A stretch of DNA of 32,797 bases from Pseudomonadota bacterium (GCA_030271615.1 JARXKP010000007.1:1-32797); one strand, 5' to 3'. Shown: positions 15,286-24,539, numbered from the stretch's first letter. Notes: generated by a model not told the origin, from the sequence alone. Translations and numbers: made by a program.

Positions 15286-17156
15286 CCACTACCCCAACGC
15301 TTCGCCACGCGACGCAAGCCGACTGGCTTGCCATCGAGGCGCTGCTCGTGGCGAACAAGCTGCCCACGGATGGCGCTAAGGCGCACCTGACCACCTACCT
15401 GCTGGCAATTTCCAACGCCGAAGTCGTCGGCACTGCCGGCGCCGACATCTACGGCCAGATCGCACTGCTGCGCTCGGTCGCGGTCGCACCCGGCCTGCAC
15501 AAGCAAGGCATCGGCAAGTTGTTGCTGGAGAGGCTTCTGCAGGAAGCTCGCCGCCGCGACATCGGCAAGCTGTATCTGCTGACGGTCACAGCGCCCGAGT
15601 ATTTCGCGCAGTACGGATTCAAGCGCGGAAAGATCGAAGACGCACCGCTGGCACTGAAAGCCTCGGCAGAACTCCAGGGCGCATGCCCTGCCTGCGCAGC
15701 CTTCATGTCGCTCACGCTGCAGGAAGCTCCGCGGCGCAATGAAGCTCTGCCGGTGGCGGTGCTCGGCGCCGGTCCGGTCGGCCTGGCTGCGGCGGCAGAA
15801 CTGCTGGAACGCAGCATCCCGTTCGTCATCCTCGAAGCCGGCCAGCGCGTCGGTGCGAACTTGCTCGACTATGGGCACGTGCGCCTGTTCTCGCCTTGGC
15901 AATACAACGTCGATGTCGCGATGGCGAAGCACCTCGCGCGCACGGGCTGGCAGGCTCCGCCCGCAGCGGAGTTGCCGCTCGCAGGCGAGGTGGCCGAGCG
16001 CGTACTGCAGCCCTTCGCTGCGCTGCCGGCAGTAGCCAGTGCGCTGAAGCTCGACACCAAGGTGGTGTCGGTCAGCCGCGAAGGTTTCGACAAGGTGAAA
16101 AGCGCCGGGCGATCCGAAGCGCCGTTCGTCATTCGTGCGATGCAAGCCGGCACGACCATCGAGCTGCGTGTCCGTGCAGTTATCGATGCCACCGGCACCT
16201 GGGGCACACCGAACCCGGTCGGAGCCAGTGGTCTGCAGGCCATCGGCGAAGCCGAGGCGAAGTCGCAGATCTTCTACGGCATTCCCGACATCGTCGGCAG
16301 CGCGCGGTCACGCTTCGAGGGCAAACGAACCTTGGTCGTCGGTGCGGGGCACAGCGCAGCGAACGCATTGCTGTACCTGGCCGAGCTGGCGGGGCAGGCG
16401 CCCGAGACGCGGCTGCTTTGGTCCGTGCGCTCACCATCGCTCACCCGCGTCTTCGGCGGTGGCGAGGCAGACGCCTTGCCGGCGCGCGGCCGACTGGGCT
16501 CATCGCTGAAGGCACTGCGAGACAGCGGCGCGCTGGAATTCATCAGCGGCTTGCGCATTACGGCGATTCAACGCAGCGCAGGCCAACTGACGGTGATCGG
16601 CCTAGACGCCCGTGGCGAAAATGTCACCCTCAACAGCATCGACGAAATCATCTGCGCAACCGGCCAGCGGCCCGACCTGTCGCTGACGAGCGAACTGCGC
16701 GTCAAGCTCGATCCGTGGCTGGAATCCACCGAAGCACTCGGCCCGCTGATCGACCCGAACGTGCACAGCTGCGGCACGGTGCGCCCGCACGGCCACCGCG
16801 AACTCGCCCACCCCGAGCCCGGCCTGTACACGATCGGGGTCAAGAGCTACGGGCGCGCGCCGACCTTCCTGATGGCCACCGGTTTCGAGCAAGCCCGCTC
16901 GGTGGTCGCAGCCATCGCGGGCGACTTCGAGGCCGCTGACCGTGTGGAGTTGAACCTGCCAGTGACCGGCGTCTGCGGCCTCGGTACAGCGGATACCCCG
17001 GATGCCGACAGCAGTTGCTGTGGCGATGACCCGGTGACGAGTACCGTCGCTCTCACTGCAAACTCTCCCAAGGTCGGATGCGGCCCGACCTCCTGCGGCA
17101 CGAAGCCTGTCGCGCCAGTGATCGCCGCGGCGACGACCGCACGCTGCTGCGGCTGA
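15276..17156 (+). CDS. ArsN2-type GNAT acetyltransferase fused to an FAD/NAD(P)-binding flavoprotein with a Cys-rich C-terminal tail
   Basis: Residues about 1-150 GNAT (LLRSVAVAPGLHKQGIGKLLLERLL...LYLLTVTAPEYFAQYGF), then VAVLGAGPVGLAAAAELL and TLVVGAGHSAANALLYLAELA, tail CCG...CGPTSCG...CCG. Confidence 0.85.
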   Translation: MLLTTTPTLRHATQADWLAIEALLVANKLPTDGAKAHLTTYLLAISNAEVVGTAGADIYGQIALLRSVAVAPGLHKQGIGKLLLERLLQEARRRDIGKLYLLTVTAPEYFAQYGFKRGKIEDAPLALKASAELQGACPACAAFMSLTLQEAPRRNEALPVAVLGAGPVGLAAAAELLERSIPFVILEAGQRVGANLLDYGHVRLFSPWQYNVDVAMAKHLARTGWQAPPAAELPLAGEVAERVLQPFAALPAVASALKLDTKVVSVSREGFDKVKSAGRSEAPFVIRAMQAGTTIELRVRAVIDATGTWGTPNPVGASGLQAIGEAEAKSQIFYGIPDIVGSARSRFEGKRTLVVGAGHSAANALLYLAELAGQAPETRLLWSVRSPSLTRVFGGGEADALPARGRLGSSLKALRDSGALEFISGLRITAIQRSAGQLTVIGLDARGENVTLNSIDEIICATGQRPDLSLTSELRVKLDPWLESTEALGPLIDPNVHSCGTVRPHGHRELAHPEPGLYTIGVKSYGRAPTFLMATGFEQARSVVAAIAGDFEAADRVELNLPVTGVCGLGTADTPDADSSCCGDDPVTSTVALTANSPKVGCGPTSCGTKPVAPVIAAATTARCCG

Positions 17157-17157
17157 C

Positions 17158-18381
17158 ATGGCGGGCTCAGGTCATCTGCCTGTGGTCGCTGCGCTGGGCA
17201 CGGCGCAGACGTTGGCGTGGGCCTCGACCTACTACCTGCCGGCGATGCTTGCCGTACCGATGGCGAAGGACATTGGCGTCTCGACGCCGACGGTCTTCGC
17301 AGCCTTCTCGATGGCGCTGATCGTGTCCGCGTTGCTCGGGCCGTATGCAGGACGTTCGATCGACCGGTGGGGCGCGCGGCCAGTGCTCTCAGGCACCAAC
17401 CTCGTCTTCGCGCTGGGCCTCGCCGCGCTGGCGAATGCGCGCGGGCCGGCCGGCCTGTTCGGCGCGTGGGTGATCCTCGGGATCGGGATGGGAAGCGGGC
17501 TCTACGAGGCGGCCTTCTCTGCGCTGGTGCGGCTGTACGGCCGCGACTCGCGCAATGCCATCACCGGCATCACGCTGATCGCCGGGTTCGCCAGCACCAT
17601 CGGCTGGCCACTCTCGAACCTGCTCGAACATCAGGTGGGCTGGCGGGGTGCGTGCTACGCATGGGCCGTACTGCATCTGCTGATCGGGCTGCCCTCGAAC
17701 TTGTCGCTGCCAAGGCCACGCCCTCTCGGCCAGGCGTCCGGCCGTGAGCAAGCTGCCTCCGCCAGCGACGCTGTCCCGCTGACCGGCGCGCGCTCCAAGC
17801 GCGCAGGCGTGCTGCTCGCCACCGTGTTCGCCGCCACTTGGTTCATCAGCACCGCGATGGCGGCGCACTTGCCGCGCCTGCTTCAGTCAACCGGCGCCAC
17901 GCTGGCAACCGCGGTCGCCGTGGGCGCTCTGATCGGGCCGGCGCAAGTAGCCGGACGGTTGCTCGAGTTCGGGTTCCTGCGACGGCTGCATCCATTGTTG
18001 TCCGCGCGTCTGGCGGCCTTGATGCATCCCATCGGCGCTTTCCTGCTGCTGTTCGTCGGCGGGCCGGCCGCCGCCGTCTTCGCGGTGATGCACGGCGCCG
18101 GCAACGGCATCCTGACAATCGCCAACGGCACGCTCCCGCTCGCGCTGTTCGGGACCAAGGGCTATGGGCAACGCCAAGGGATGCTGATGGTTCCTGCGCG
18201 GCTGGCTCAAGCATCCTCGCCCTGGCTGTTCGGCTTGTGTCTCGACCAGTGGGGCTCGGGGGCACTGTGGGTGTCGGGAGCGGTCGGCTTGCTGGTCTTC
18301 GGGGCGCTGTTCGCAATGCCCAAGCCGCCCGACAAACCTGAGTCTGATGCGTGCCCGAAACATCCTTCGTCATCGTCTTGA
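17158..18381 (+). CDS. MFS transporter of the ars locus
   Basis: About 407 aa, multi-TM, starts 1 nt after the fusion-gene stop; MFS loop GPYAGRSIDRWGARPVL. Confidence 0.8.
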   Translation: MAGSGHLPVVAALGTAQTLAWASTYYLPAMLAVPMAKDIGVSTPTVFAAFSMALIVSALLGPYAGRSIDRWGARPVLSGTNLVFALGLAALANARGPAGLFGAWVILGIGMGSGLYEAAFSALVRLYGRDSRNAITGITLIAGFASTIGWPLSNLLEHQVGWRGACYAWAVLHLLIGLPSNLSLPRPRPLGQASGREQAASASDAVPLTGARSKRAGVLLATVFAATWFISTAMAAHLPRLLQSTGATLATAVAVGALIGPAQVAGRLLEFGFLRRLHPLLSARLAALMHPIGAFLLLFVGGPAAAVFAVMHGAGNGILTIANGTLPLALFGTKGYGQRQGMLMVPARLAQASSPWLFGLCLDQWGSGALWVSGAVGLLVFGALFAMPKPPDKPESDACPKHPSSSS

Positions 18382-18509
18382 ACCAAGACCATCCGCGTCG
18401 CCATGGGCAAAGATGCCGAGGGCAGCGCAGCCATCGACGCGCCTGTCGTCACGGGCACCCTAAGCGTCTGATGAAGGCATCTTGACCAAGCGCTGCTAGA
18501 CTTCGTGGC

Positions 18510-18566
18510 AAGGAGATGGCATTCCTCCTTGAACCGCCGACGCAACGTCGGCTGATGATGCCTACG
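18510..18566 (+). ncRNA. Fluoride riboswitch (crcB RNA motif)
   Basis: aggagatggcattcctccttgaaccgccgacgcaacgtcggctgatgatgcctacg matches the GGNGAUGG...CC...AACCGCC...GGCUGAUGAUGCC pattern, upstream of crcB. Confidence 0.85.
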
Positions 18567-18632
18567 ACAGCCCACAGGACGGGCACGTAGGCGTTCGCCA
18601 TCCGTCCGGGCACAACTTGCACGAGGACGAGC

Positions 18633-19016
18633 ATGGTGATTTCTTTTCTGGCTGTGGTGTTGGGTGGCGCCCTGGGCTGCGTCTCGCGATGGTTGCTAGG
18701 CAATGCCCTGAACCTGCTCTTTCCGGCCGTCCCGCCTGGCACCCTCGCGGCCAACCTTATCGGAGCCTATTTAGTCGGCATTTCCATCGCGTACTTTGGC
18801 GCCCATCCGGAGTTGCCCCCGCAGTGGCGCTTATTGGTCATCACCGGATTCCTCGGGGGGCTGACCACGTTTTCCAGCTTCTCCGGCGAGGTGGTGATAC
18901 TGCTGCGGCAAGACCGACTGGCCATGGCGTGCGCGGCGATGGCGCTGCACCTGGGCGGCTCGCTATTGTTGACCTTCGCAGGCATGGCCACAGCGTCGCT
19001 GCTTCGAGCCCGCTGA
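18633..19016 (+). CDS. crcB: Fluoride exporter CrcB/FluC
   Basis: GGALGCVSRWLLGNAL...GTLAANLIGAYLVGI...ITGFLGGLTTFSSFSGEVVILL. Confidence 0.93.
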   Translation: MVISFLAVVLGGALGCVSRWLLGNALNLLFPAVPPGTLAANLIGAYLVGISIAYFGAHPELPPQWRLLVITGFLGGLTTFSSFSGEVVILLRQDRLAMACAAMALHLGGSLLLTFAGMATASLLRAR

Positions 19017-19195
19017 GCTGGAGCGATTTGCGCTCACCGCCAGCGATGCGACAGCAGAAAATTCCGTTCAGTCCCATTTTGGCGACGACCGACGTGAAGC
19101 CGACGAAGAATAGGCAGGAACGCAAAAGTGACGCACGTCTCCATGGCTGTCTGCCGGGACGATACAAACACTAATTCATCAGGAAGCTTTGCCCC

Positions 19196-19654
19196 GTGCC
19201 GGGCCATCCCGTTTACACCGAGCAGCCGGCAGCATGGGTGGGGTTGGTTCCACCTCGACTCGTGTCGCACGCAGACCTCGGAATCACAGAAAGCCACACG
19301 TTGAATAGCCCGCGCGAACTGTTGGGTGCCTCGGCCTTATTCGCGGCGACAGCCGTGGCTGAGATCGTCGGCTGCTACCTTCCCTGGCTCGTGTTGCGTC
19401 AAGGCAGGCCCGCCTGGCTGCTGCTGCCAGCGATGCTGTCGCTCGCACTCTTTGTCTGGCTATTGACCTTGCACCCGATGGCTGCAGGTCGTGTCTATGC
19501 AGCCTACGGCGGCATGTACATCGCGGTGGCGCTGGCGTGGCTGACCTGGGTCGACGGGGTGGCGCTGACGCGCTGGGATGTGGTCGGTGCCGGCGTGGCG
19601 CTCGTCGGCATGGTGATCATCCTGCTGCAGCCCAATGGCGCGACCCGCCCCTGA
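19196..19654 (+). CDS. YnfA/UPF0060 family membrane protein (true start probably downstream, e.g. TTG about 19301)
   Basis: [48 protein letters not shown]...[46 protein letters not shown]. Confidence 0.88.
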   Translation: MPGHPVYTEQPAAWVGLVPPRLVSHADLGITESHTLNSPRELLGASALFAATAVAEIVGCYLPWLVLRQGRPAWLLLPAMLSLALFVWLLTLHPMAAGRVYAAYGGMYIAVALAWLTWVDGVALTRWDVVGAGVALVGMVIILLQPNGATRP

Positions 19655-19666
19655 ACAGACTGCTCT

Positions 19667-20053
19667 TTAGGTTTCCGCGTCAGTCTCGGGACGAATCAGG
19701 CTGAGCAATTGGGGCAGGCGTTTGGAGATGGCGCGCTCTGCGTCACGCTCGATCGCGCGGTAGACCAACAAAACGCGTTCCCCGGTAGGAGTCAACTGCG
19801 CGCCGCCCCCCGCAACGCCACCCCGTTGCTTTAGCACCAGCGGCTCGATGAAGTCCGCGTTCATCGCCGCCACCAGCGACCAAACGCGTTGGTAGCTCAT
19901 GCCCAGTCGCCGGCCGGCCTCGGCCAGTGAGCCCGTCTCGGCAACGCTTTGCAGCACGTCCGCCTTGCCGGGGCCGATCGCCACGGCATGCTTGATTTGC
20001 ACCCTGAAGCGGGTTTTCTCGTGGAGCGGCGAGGCATTGAGGGTTGGCTTCAT
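19667..20053 (-). CDS. modE: ModE-like molybdate-responsive regulator (LysR-type wHTH; lacks obvious MOP domains)
   Basis: IGPGKADVLQSVAETGSLAEAGRRLGMSYQRVWSLVAAMNADFIEPLVLKQRGGVAGGGAQLTPTGERVL; start MKPTLNASP at 20053. Confidence 0.85.
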   Translation of the reverse strand: MKPTLNASPLHEKTRFRVQIKHAVAIGPGKADVLQSVAETGSLAEAGRRLGMSYQRVWSLVAAMNADFIEPLVLKQRGGVAGGGAQLTPTGERVLLVYRAIERDAERAISKRLPQLLSLIRPETDAET

Positions 20054-20095
20054 GGTGCGAGGAATGTATCCCGGGGCCATCCGGTGAAGAGCAGG

Positions 20096-20121
20096 TCGAT
20101 ATACTTGCCAGGCGATATCGA
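20096..20121. promoter_or_regulatory. Candidate ModE operator between modE and modA
   Basis: TCGATAT-N12-ATATCGA perfect 7-bp dyad in the divergent intergenic region. Confidence 0.55.
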
Positions 20122-20165
20122 AACCGGAAGATAACGCTTTTGCGCTCACCCCGAAAAGACATCAC

Positions 20166-20957
20166 ATGCACAAGTTACGTCGCCGTTTGCTGACCAAGAT
20201 CGCCACCGGACTTCTTGCGAGCGCTTCGCTGTCGCCGGTCGCCGCACAGTCCGGTCCCACGGTTGCCGCGGCGTCCGACCTGAAGTTCGCGCTCGAGGAA
20301 GTCGTTGCGAAGTTCGAGCGCGAAACGGGCAACAAGGTGCGCCTGGTGTTCGGCTCCTCGGGCAACTTCTACTCGCAGATTCTGCAGGGGGCGCCGTTCC
20401 AGATGTACATGTCGGCCGACGAAGACTTCGTCTTCAAGCTGGCCGATGCCGGCAAGGCCGTCGATCGCGGGCGTTTGTACGCGCTGGGGCGCATCGGCAT
20501 CATGGTGCCGACCGGCTCGCCGCTCAAAGCGGACGGCGAGCTCAAGGACCTGGCTGCAGCGCTGAAGGATGGACGGCTGCAGAAGTTCGCCATCGCCAAC
20601 CCCGAGCACGCACCCTACGGCGCACGCGCGAAGGAAGCGCTGCAACACGCCGGCCTGTGGGAGGCCATCCAGCCCAAGCTGGTGCTCGGCGAGAACATTT
20701 CCCAGACCGCGCAGTTCGCCACCTCGGGCTCGACCCAGGGCGGTGTGATTGCGCTGTCCCTGGCCAAGGCCCAGTCGGTCGCCAAACTCGGCAGCTTTGC
20801 GCTGATCCCCAACGACTGGCACGAACCGCTCAAACAGCGCATGGTGCTGTTGAAGGATGCTCCGCCGTCGCTGCGCGCGTTCTACGCCTATATCGCCACG
20901 CCCGCAGCGCAGGACATCATGGTCCGCTACGGATTCGCGATGCCGGCGGGCCAGTAG
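20166..20957 (+). CDS. modA: Molybdate ABC transporter substrate-binding protein
   Basis: Signal peptide, then VAAASDLKFALEEVVAKFERETGNKVRLVFGSSGNFYSQILQGAPFQMYMSADEDFV. Confidence 0.93.
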   Translation: MHKLRRRLLTKIATGLLASASLSPVAAQSGPTVAAASDLKFALEEVVAKFERETGNKVRLVFGSSGNFYSQILQGAPFQMYMSADEDFVFKLADAGKAVDRGRLYALGRIGIMVPTGSPLKADGELKDLAAALKDGRLQKFAIANPEHAPYGARAKEALQHAGLWEAIQPKLVLGENISQTAQFATSGSTQGGVIALSLAKAQSVAKLGSFALIPNDWHEPLKQRMVLLKDAPPSLRAFYAYIATPAAQDIMVRYGFAMPAGQ

Positions 20958-20973
20958 GCGAGGCGGCAGGTCG

Positions 20974-21639
20974 ATGGACTGGCAGGCACTGAGGTTGTCG
21001 CTCGAACTGGCGTCGATCACGCTGGTTGTGCTGCTGCCGCCAGGCCTGTGGCTCGCCCGCTGGCTAGCCTCCACCAGCTTCGCGGGCAAAGGCTGGATCG
21101 AGGCGCTTGTGGTACTGCCGCTGGTGCTGCCGCCGACGGTGCTCGGCTATTACCTGCTGGTGTCGCTCGGGGGCGCGTCCCCACTCGGCCGCTGGGTACA
21201 CGACATCTTCGGCATCCGCCTCACCTTCAACTTTTTCGGCTTGCTGCTCGCTTCCGTTGCCTTCAACGTGCCGTTCCTGGTGCAGCCCGTACAGCGTGCG
21301 TTCGAGGCCATCCCGCGCCACCTGTCGGAGGCTGCGGCGGTCAGCGGTCTGAGTACCTGGCAGACCTTCTGGCGCGTCGAGCTGCCGCTCGCCTGGCCGG
21401 GCGTGCTATCGGCCATGGTGCTGACCTTTGTGCACACTCTCGGCGAGTTCGGCGTGGTGTTGATGATCGGCGGCAGCATCCCCGGCGAGACGAAAACGAT
21501 CGCCATTTCGATCTACGACCGCGTGCAGGCGTTCGACCTGGAGAGTGCCAACCGCATGGCACTCCTGTTGCTCGTTTTCTCGCTCGCCGCCGTGGGCGCG
21601 TCGTTCTTCGCCTCCGCGCGGCTGGCGCTCCGGCGATGA
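20974..21639 (+). CDS. modB: Molybdate ABC transporter permease
   Basis: VVLPLVLPPTVLGYYLLVSLGG, VRAFEAIP...EAAAVSGLSTWQTFWRVELPLAWPGVLSAMVLTFVHTLGEFGVVLMIGGSIPGET. Confidence 0.93.
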   Translation: MDWQALRLSLELASITLVVLLPPGLWLARWLASTSFAGKGWIEALVVLPLVLPPTVLGYYLLVSLGGASPLGRWVHDIFGIRLTFNFFGLLLASVAFNVPFLVQPVQRAFEAIPRHLSEAAAVSGLSTWQTFWRVELPLAWPGVLSAMVLTFVHTLGEFGVVLMIGGSIPGETKTIAISIYDRVQAFDLESANRMALLLLVFSLAAVGASFFASARLALRR

Positions 21640-22784
21640 CGACGCACGAACGGAATGCACCCGCCGCAGGCACGGCGCTGGTCGTCGAAGTCGAACAGAC
21701 GCACCCGATGCCGCTGGCCGGTGCATTCCGCTGCGAACCCGACGAATTGCTCGCGCTGGTCGGCCCGTCGGGCGCTGGCAAGACCTCCATGCTGCGAGTC
21801 CTCGCCGGCCTCATGCGGCCCGAGCGGGGGCACATCATCGTCGGCGGCAAGGTCTGGTGCGACACGGCAAAGGGCCTCTTCGTGCCACCGAAGCAGCGGC
21901 ATGTGGGCTTGGTGTTCCAGAACTACGCGTTGATGCCGCACCTGAGCGCTCTGGACAACGTCGCGCTGTCCCTGCTGCACCTGCCTCGCGGCGAACGTCT
22001 GTCGATGGCCCGGCACTGGCTCGACCATGTGCGGATGACGTCGGAACTGCAGTCCAGACGTCCGGCCAACTTGTCCGGCGGCGAGCAGCAGCGCGTCGCC
22101 GTGGCTCGTGCGCTGGCGCGCCAACCGCGCCTGCTGCTGCTCGACGAACCATTCTCCGCCGTCGACCAGATGAACCGGCAGGGCCTGTATCGGCTGCTCG
22201 CCGATCTGCGGCGCGAGCTGGCCATTCCCATCGTGCTGGTCACCCATGATCTGAACGAAGCCCGCATGCTCGCAGACAGGCTCGTCGTGATGGATGCAGG
22301 CGAAGTGCTGCAGCAGGGCACGCCGGAAAACATCCACCGCGCGCCGCGCAACGCGCGGGTGGCCGACCTGGTCGGCATCCACAACCGCTTCGAGGGGCAG
22401 TGGCTGGGTGCAACCGAACAGCCAGGGCACGGGCTGCTGCGATGGTCGCCCGAGGGCTGCACTGACGGCCACGGGCCAACACTGCAGGTGCGAGACAAAG
22501 GCAAGATTCCGGCAGGCCAGGCGGTCACCTGGATGATTCCGGGCGATGGCATCACGCTGTCGCACCAGCCTCTAGCTCGCGAGGGCGAGTTCGCAGCGGA
22601 AGTGGTCGAGGCCCGCCATCTCGGCGAGATCACGCTTGCGACCTTGACGCTAACCCGGGTGAACGGCGTGCACCTGCGAATCACCTTGTCCGGTTCGCAA
22701 CGTCAGCGACTCGTGGTCGGGACCAACTTGTGTGTGCAGCTCGATCTGGACCTCGTGCACGTGATGCCCTTGCGGGAGCGCTGA
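21636..22784 (+). CDS. modC: Molybdate ABC transporter ATP-binding protein
   Basis: Walker A GPSGAGKTS, LSGGEQQRVAVARAL, LLLLDEPFSAVD; C-terminal TOBE-like region; ATGA overlap with modB. Confidence 0.92.
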   Translation: MTTHERNAPAAGTALVVEVEQTHPMPLAGAFRCEPDELLALVGPSGAGKTSMLRVLAGLMRPERGHIIVGGKVWCDTAKGLFVPPKQRHVGLVFQNYALMPHLSALDNVALSLLHLPRGERLSMARHWLDHVRMTSELQSRRPANLSGGEQQRVAVARALARQPRLLLLDEPFSAVDQMNRQGLYRLLADLRRELAIPIVLVTHDLNEARMLADRLVVMDAGEVLQQGTPENIHRAPRNARVADLVGIHNRFEGQWLGATEQPGHGLLRWSPEGCTDGHGPTLQVRDKGKIPAGQAVTWMIPGDGITLSHQPLAREGEFAAEVVEARHLGEITLATLTLTRVNGVHLRITLSGSQRQRLVVGTNLCVQLDLDLVHVMPLRER

Positions 22785-22788
22785 CAGC

Positions 22789-23592
22789 ATGAACTCGATG
22801 CGCGCAGACAGTCTCGCCCGGTACGCCGCAGCCTTCACCGCGGGCGGGTTGGTCGGGCTCCTCGGCGGACTGGTGGGGCTGGGCGGCGCAGGGTTTCGGC
22901 TCCCACTGCTGCTCGTGGTCTTCGGGTTCGCGGCGCTGCAGGCCGTGATCCTGAACAAGGCGATGAGCCTGGTGGTCGTGACCTCGGCATTGGTCTTCCG
23001 CAGCAGTGCTGTCCCGCCGAACGAAATCGCCGCGCACTGGTCGATCGTCGCCAACCTGCTGGCTGGCAGCCTCGCAGGCGCCTGGCTCGCGGCAGGATGG
23101 GTCACACGCTGGAATGCGGCAACCTTGCAGCGCGTGATCGCGATCCTGCTGGTGTTGATCGCGCTGATGCTGCTGACCCCTCACGACACCGGTGCCGGTC
23201 ATCCGGCACTTGCCGGCGCATGGCTGGTGTTCGCAGGCGTCGCAGCCGGCGTGGCGATCGGTGCGGTCGCCTCCCTTCTCGGTGTGGCCGGTGGCGAGTT
23301 GCTGATCCCGACGCTGGTGCTGTTGTTCGGCGTCGATATCAAGCTGGCTGGAAGCCTGTCGCTTGCGGTCAGCCTGCCGACGATGCTGGTGGGCTTCGCG
23401 CGCTACAGCCAGGGCAGCAGCTTCGCGGTCCTGCGAGCAAACCGCGCGTTCCTTGTCGCGATGGCGGCGGGCTCGATGACGGGCGCCGCGGTCGGCGGCC
23501 GGTGGCTCCGCACGGTGCCCTCCAGCATTCTGTTGCCCGGTCTGGCAGCCATCCTGCTGGTGTCGGCGTTCAAGACTTGGCGCCACAACTGA
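22789..23592 (+). CDS. TauE/SafE family permease
   Basis: GGLVGLLGGLVGLGGAGFRLPLLLVVFGF...; second repeat GAVASLLGVAGGELLIPTLVLLFGVDIKLAGSLSLAVSLPTMLVGFARY. Confidence 0.85.
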   Translation: MNSMRADSLARYAAAFTAGGLVGLLGGLVGLGGAGFRLPLLLVVFGFAALQAVILNKAMSLVVVTSALVFRSSAVPPNEIAAHWSIVANLLAGSLAGAWLAAGWVTRWNAATLQRVIAILLVLIALMLLTPHDTGAGHPALAGAWLVFAGVAAGVAIGAVASLLGVAGGELLIPTLVLLFGVDIKLAGSLSLAVSLPTMLVGFARYSQGSSFAVLRANRAFLVAMAAGSMTGAAVGGRWLRTVPSSILLPGLAAILLVSAFKTWRHN

Positions 23593-23870
23593 CAAACGCC
23601 GGACAAATGCACGATGACTCTGGGCAGTCTGTTGTTCGGGTGCGGCGATGCGGGCTCGGCAGTGGCGCATCCGCGCTCAAGGCGCGCGGCGAAGATGCCG
23701 CTGACAAACCGCACGTCATTCCGCCCGTCGTTTCAGCTCGGTGCGCACTGGATCCGAAACCGCCATTGTCGTTGGCGCGGTAATCGGGCATGACGCCCTC
23801 GCAGCGCTACGCCAGCGTCAAACTGGCCAACTCCGGAGTAAGCCGAAACTGGTGCGCCGCAATGGAAGAA

Positions 23871-24539
23871 TCAAAGGCTGCTCACGAACTGCTCGACAGA
23901 CGGCCTGACACGCGGCGGTTTGCGTTTTGAGACCGAACCGACATTGACAAAGCAAACCGCCGTCTCGTCTTCGCTCAGCGTGAAGAGCGTGCGCATGCGG
24001 GGCGATGCCATCGCCTGACCGCTGGTCAACCCGCTGCCGAAGCCCATCGCGTGCGAGGCGAGAAGCATGTTTTGCACCGCACAACCGAGCGACACCATGC
24101 GTTCGAGGTCCGGAATTTCCGGCTCCTGCTCGGACACTAGGCGGGCGACGGCCAGCATCAGCAGCGGCGCGCGATGCGCCTTCTCGCGTGCCGCCTCGAT
24201 CTGAACCATCGTCGCGCCGGGGTCGCGGTCGATCAACGCGAGCGCGAAGACATCCGCCAACAAGCCGCGCTTGTCCTGAGGAACGATCACGAATCGCCAG
24301 GGCAACAGTTGGCCGTGGTCGGGCGCTGCAGCGGCCGCAACGAAAAGGCGGTCCAGCTGGACGACGCTCGGGCCGGGTTCCACCAAGCGCTTCGGCGAGA
24401 CGTTCTGACGCGACACGATCAGCGCGCAAGCGGCCTCGGCAAGTGCTTCTCCCGACCGGGCAGGCGCCTGCACATCAGCGGGCCTGCCATCTCCGCGCGA
24501 GCGCGTCCGGACTTCAACATGCTCGGTGGCATTCATCAT
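23871..24539 (-). CDS. Nitroreductase family protein (aoxC-like, downstream of arsenite oxidase)
   Basis: LDRLFVAAAAAPDHGQLLPWRFVIV...VSLGCAVQNMLLASHAMGFGSGLTSG; GGAG upstream of ATG at 24539. Confidence 0.85.
   Translation of the reverse strand: MMNATEHVEVRTRSRGDGRPADVQAPARSGEALAEAACALIVSRQNVSPKRLVEPGPSVVQLDRLFVAAAAAPDHGQLLPWRFVIVPQDKRGLLADVFALALIDRDPGATMVQIEAAREKAHRAPLLMLAVARLVSEQEPEIPDLERMVSLGCAVQNMLLASHAMGFGSGLTSGQAMASPRMRTLFTLSEDETAVCFVNVGSVSKRKPPRVRPSVEQFVSSL

Noticed and set aside
14817-16145. 442-aa minus-strand ORF opposite marR and the fusion gene
   Set aside because: Antisense shadow ORF in high-GC coding DNA.
21048-21635. Long N-terminal extension of the modC ORF in the track
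   Set aside because: The extension overlaps modB out of frame; ModC homology begins at the ATG at 21636 with ATGA coupling.
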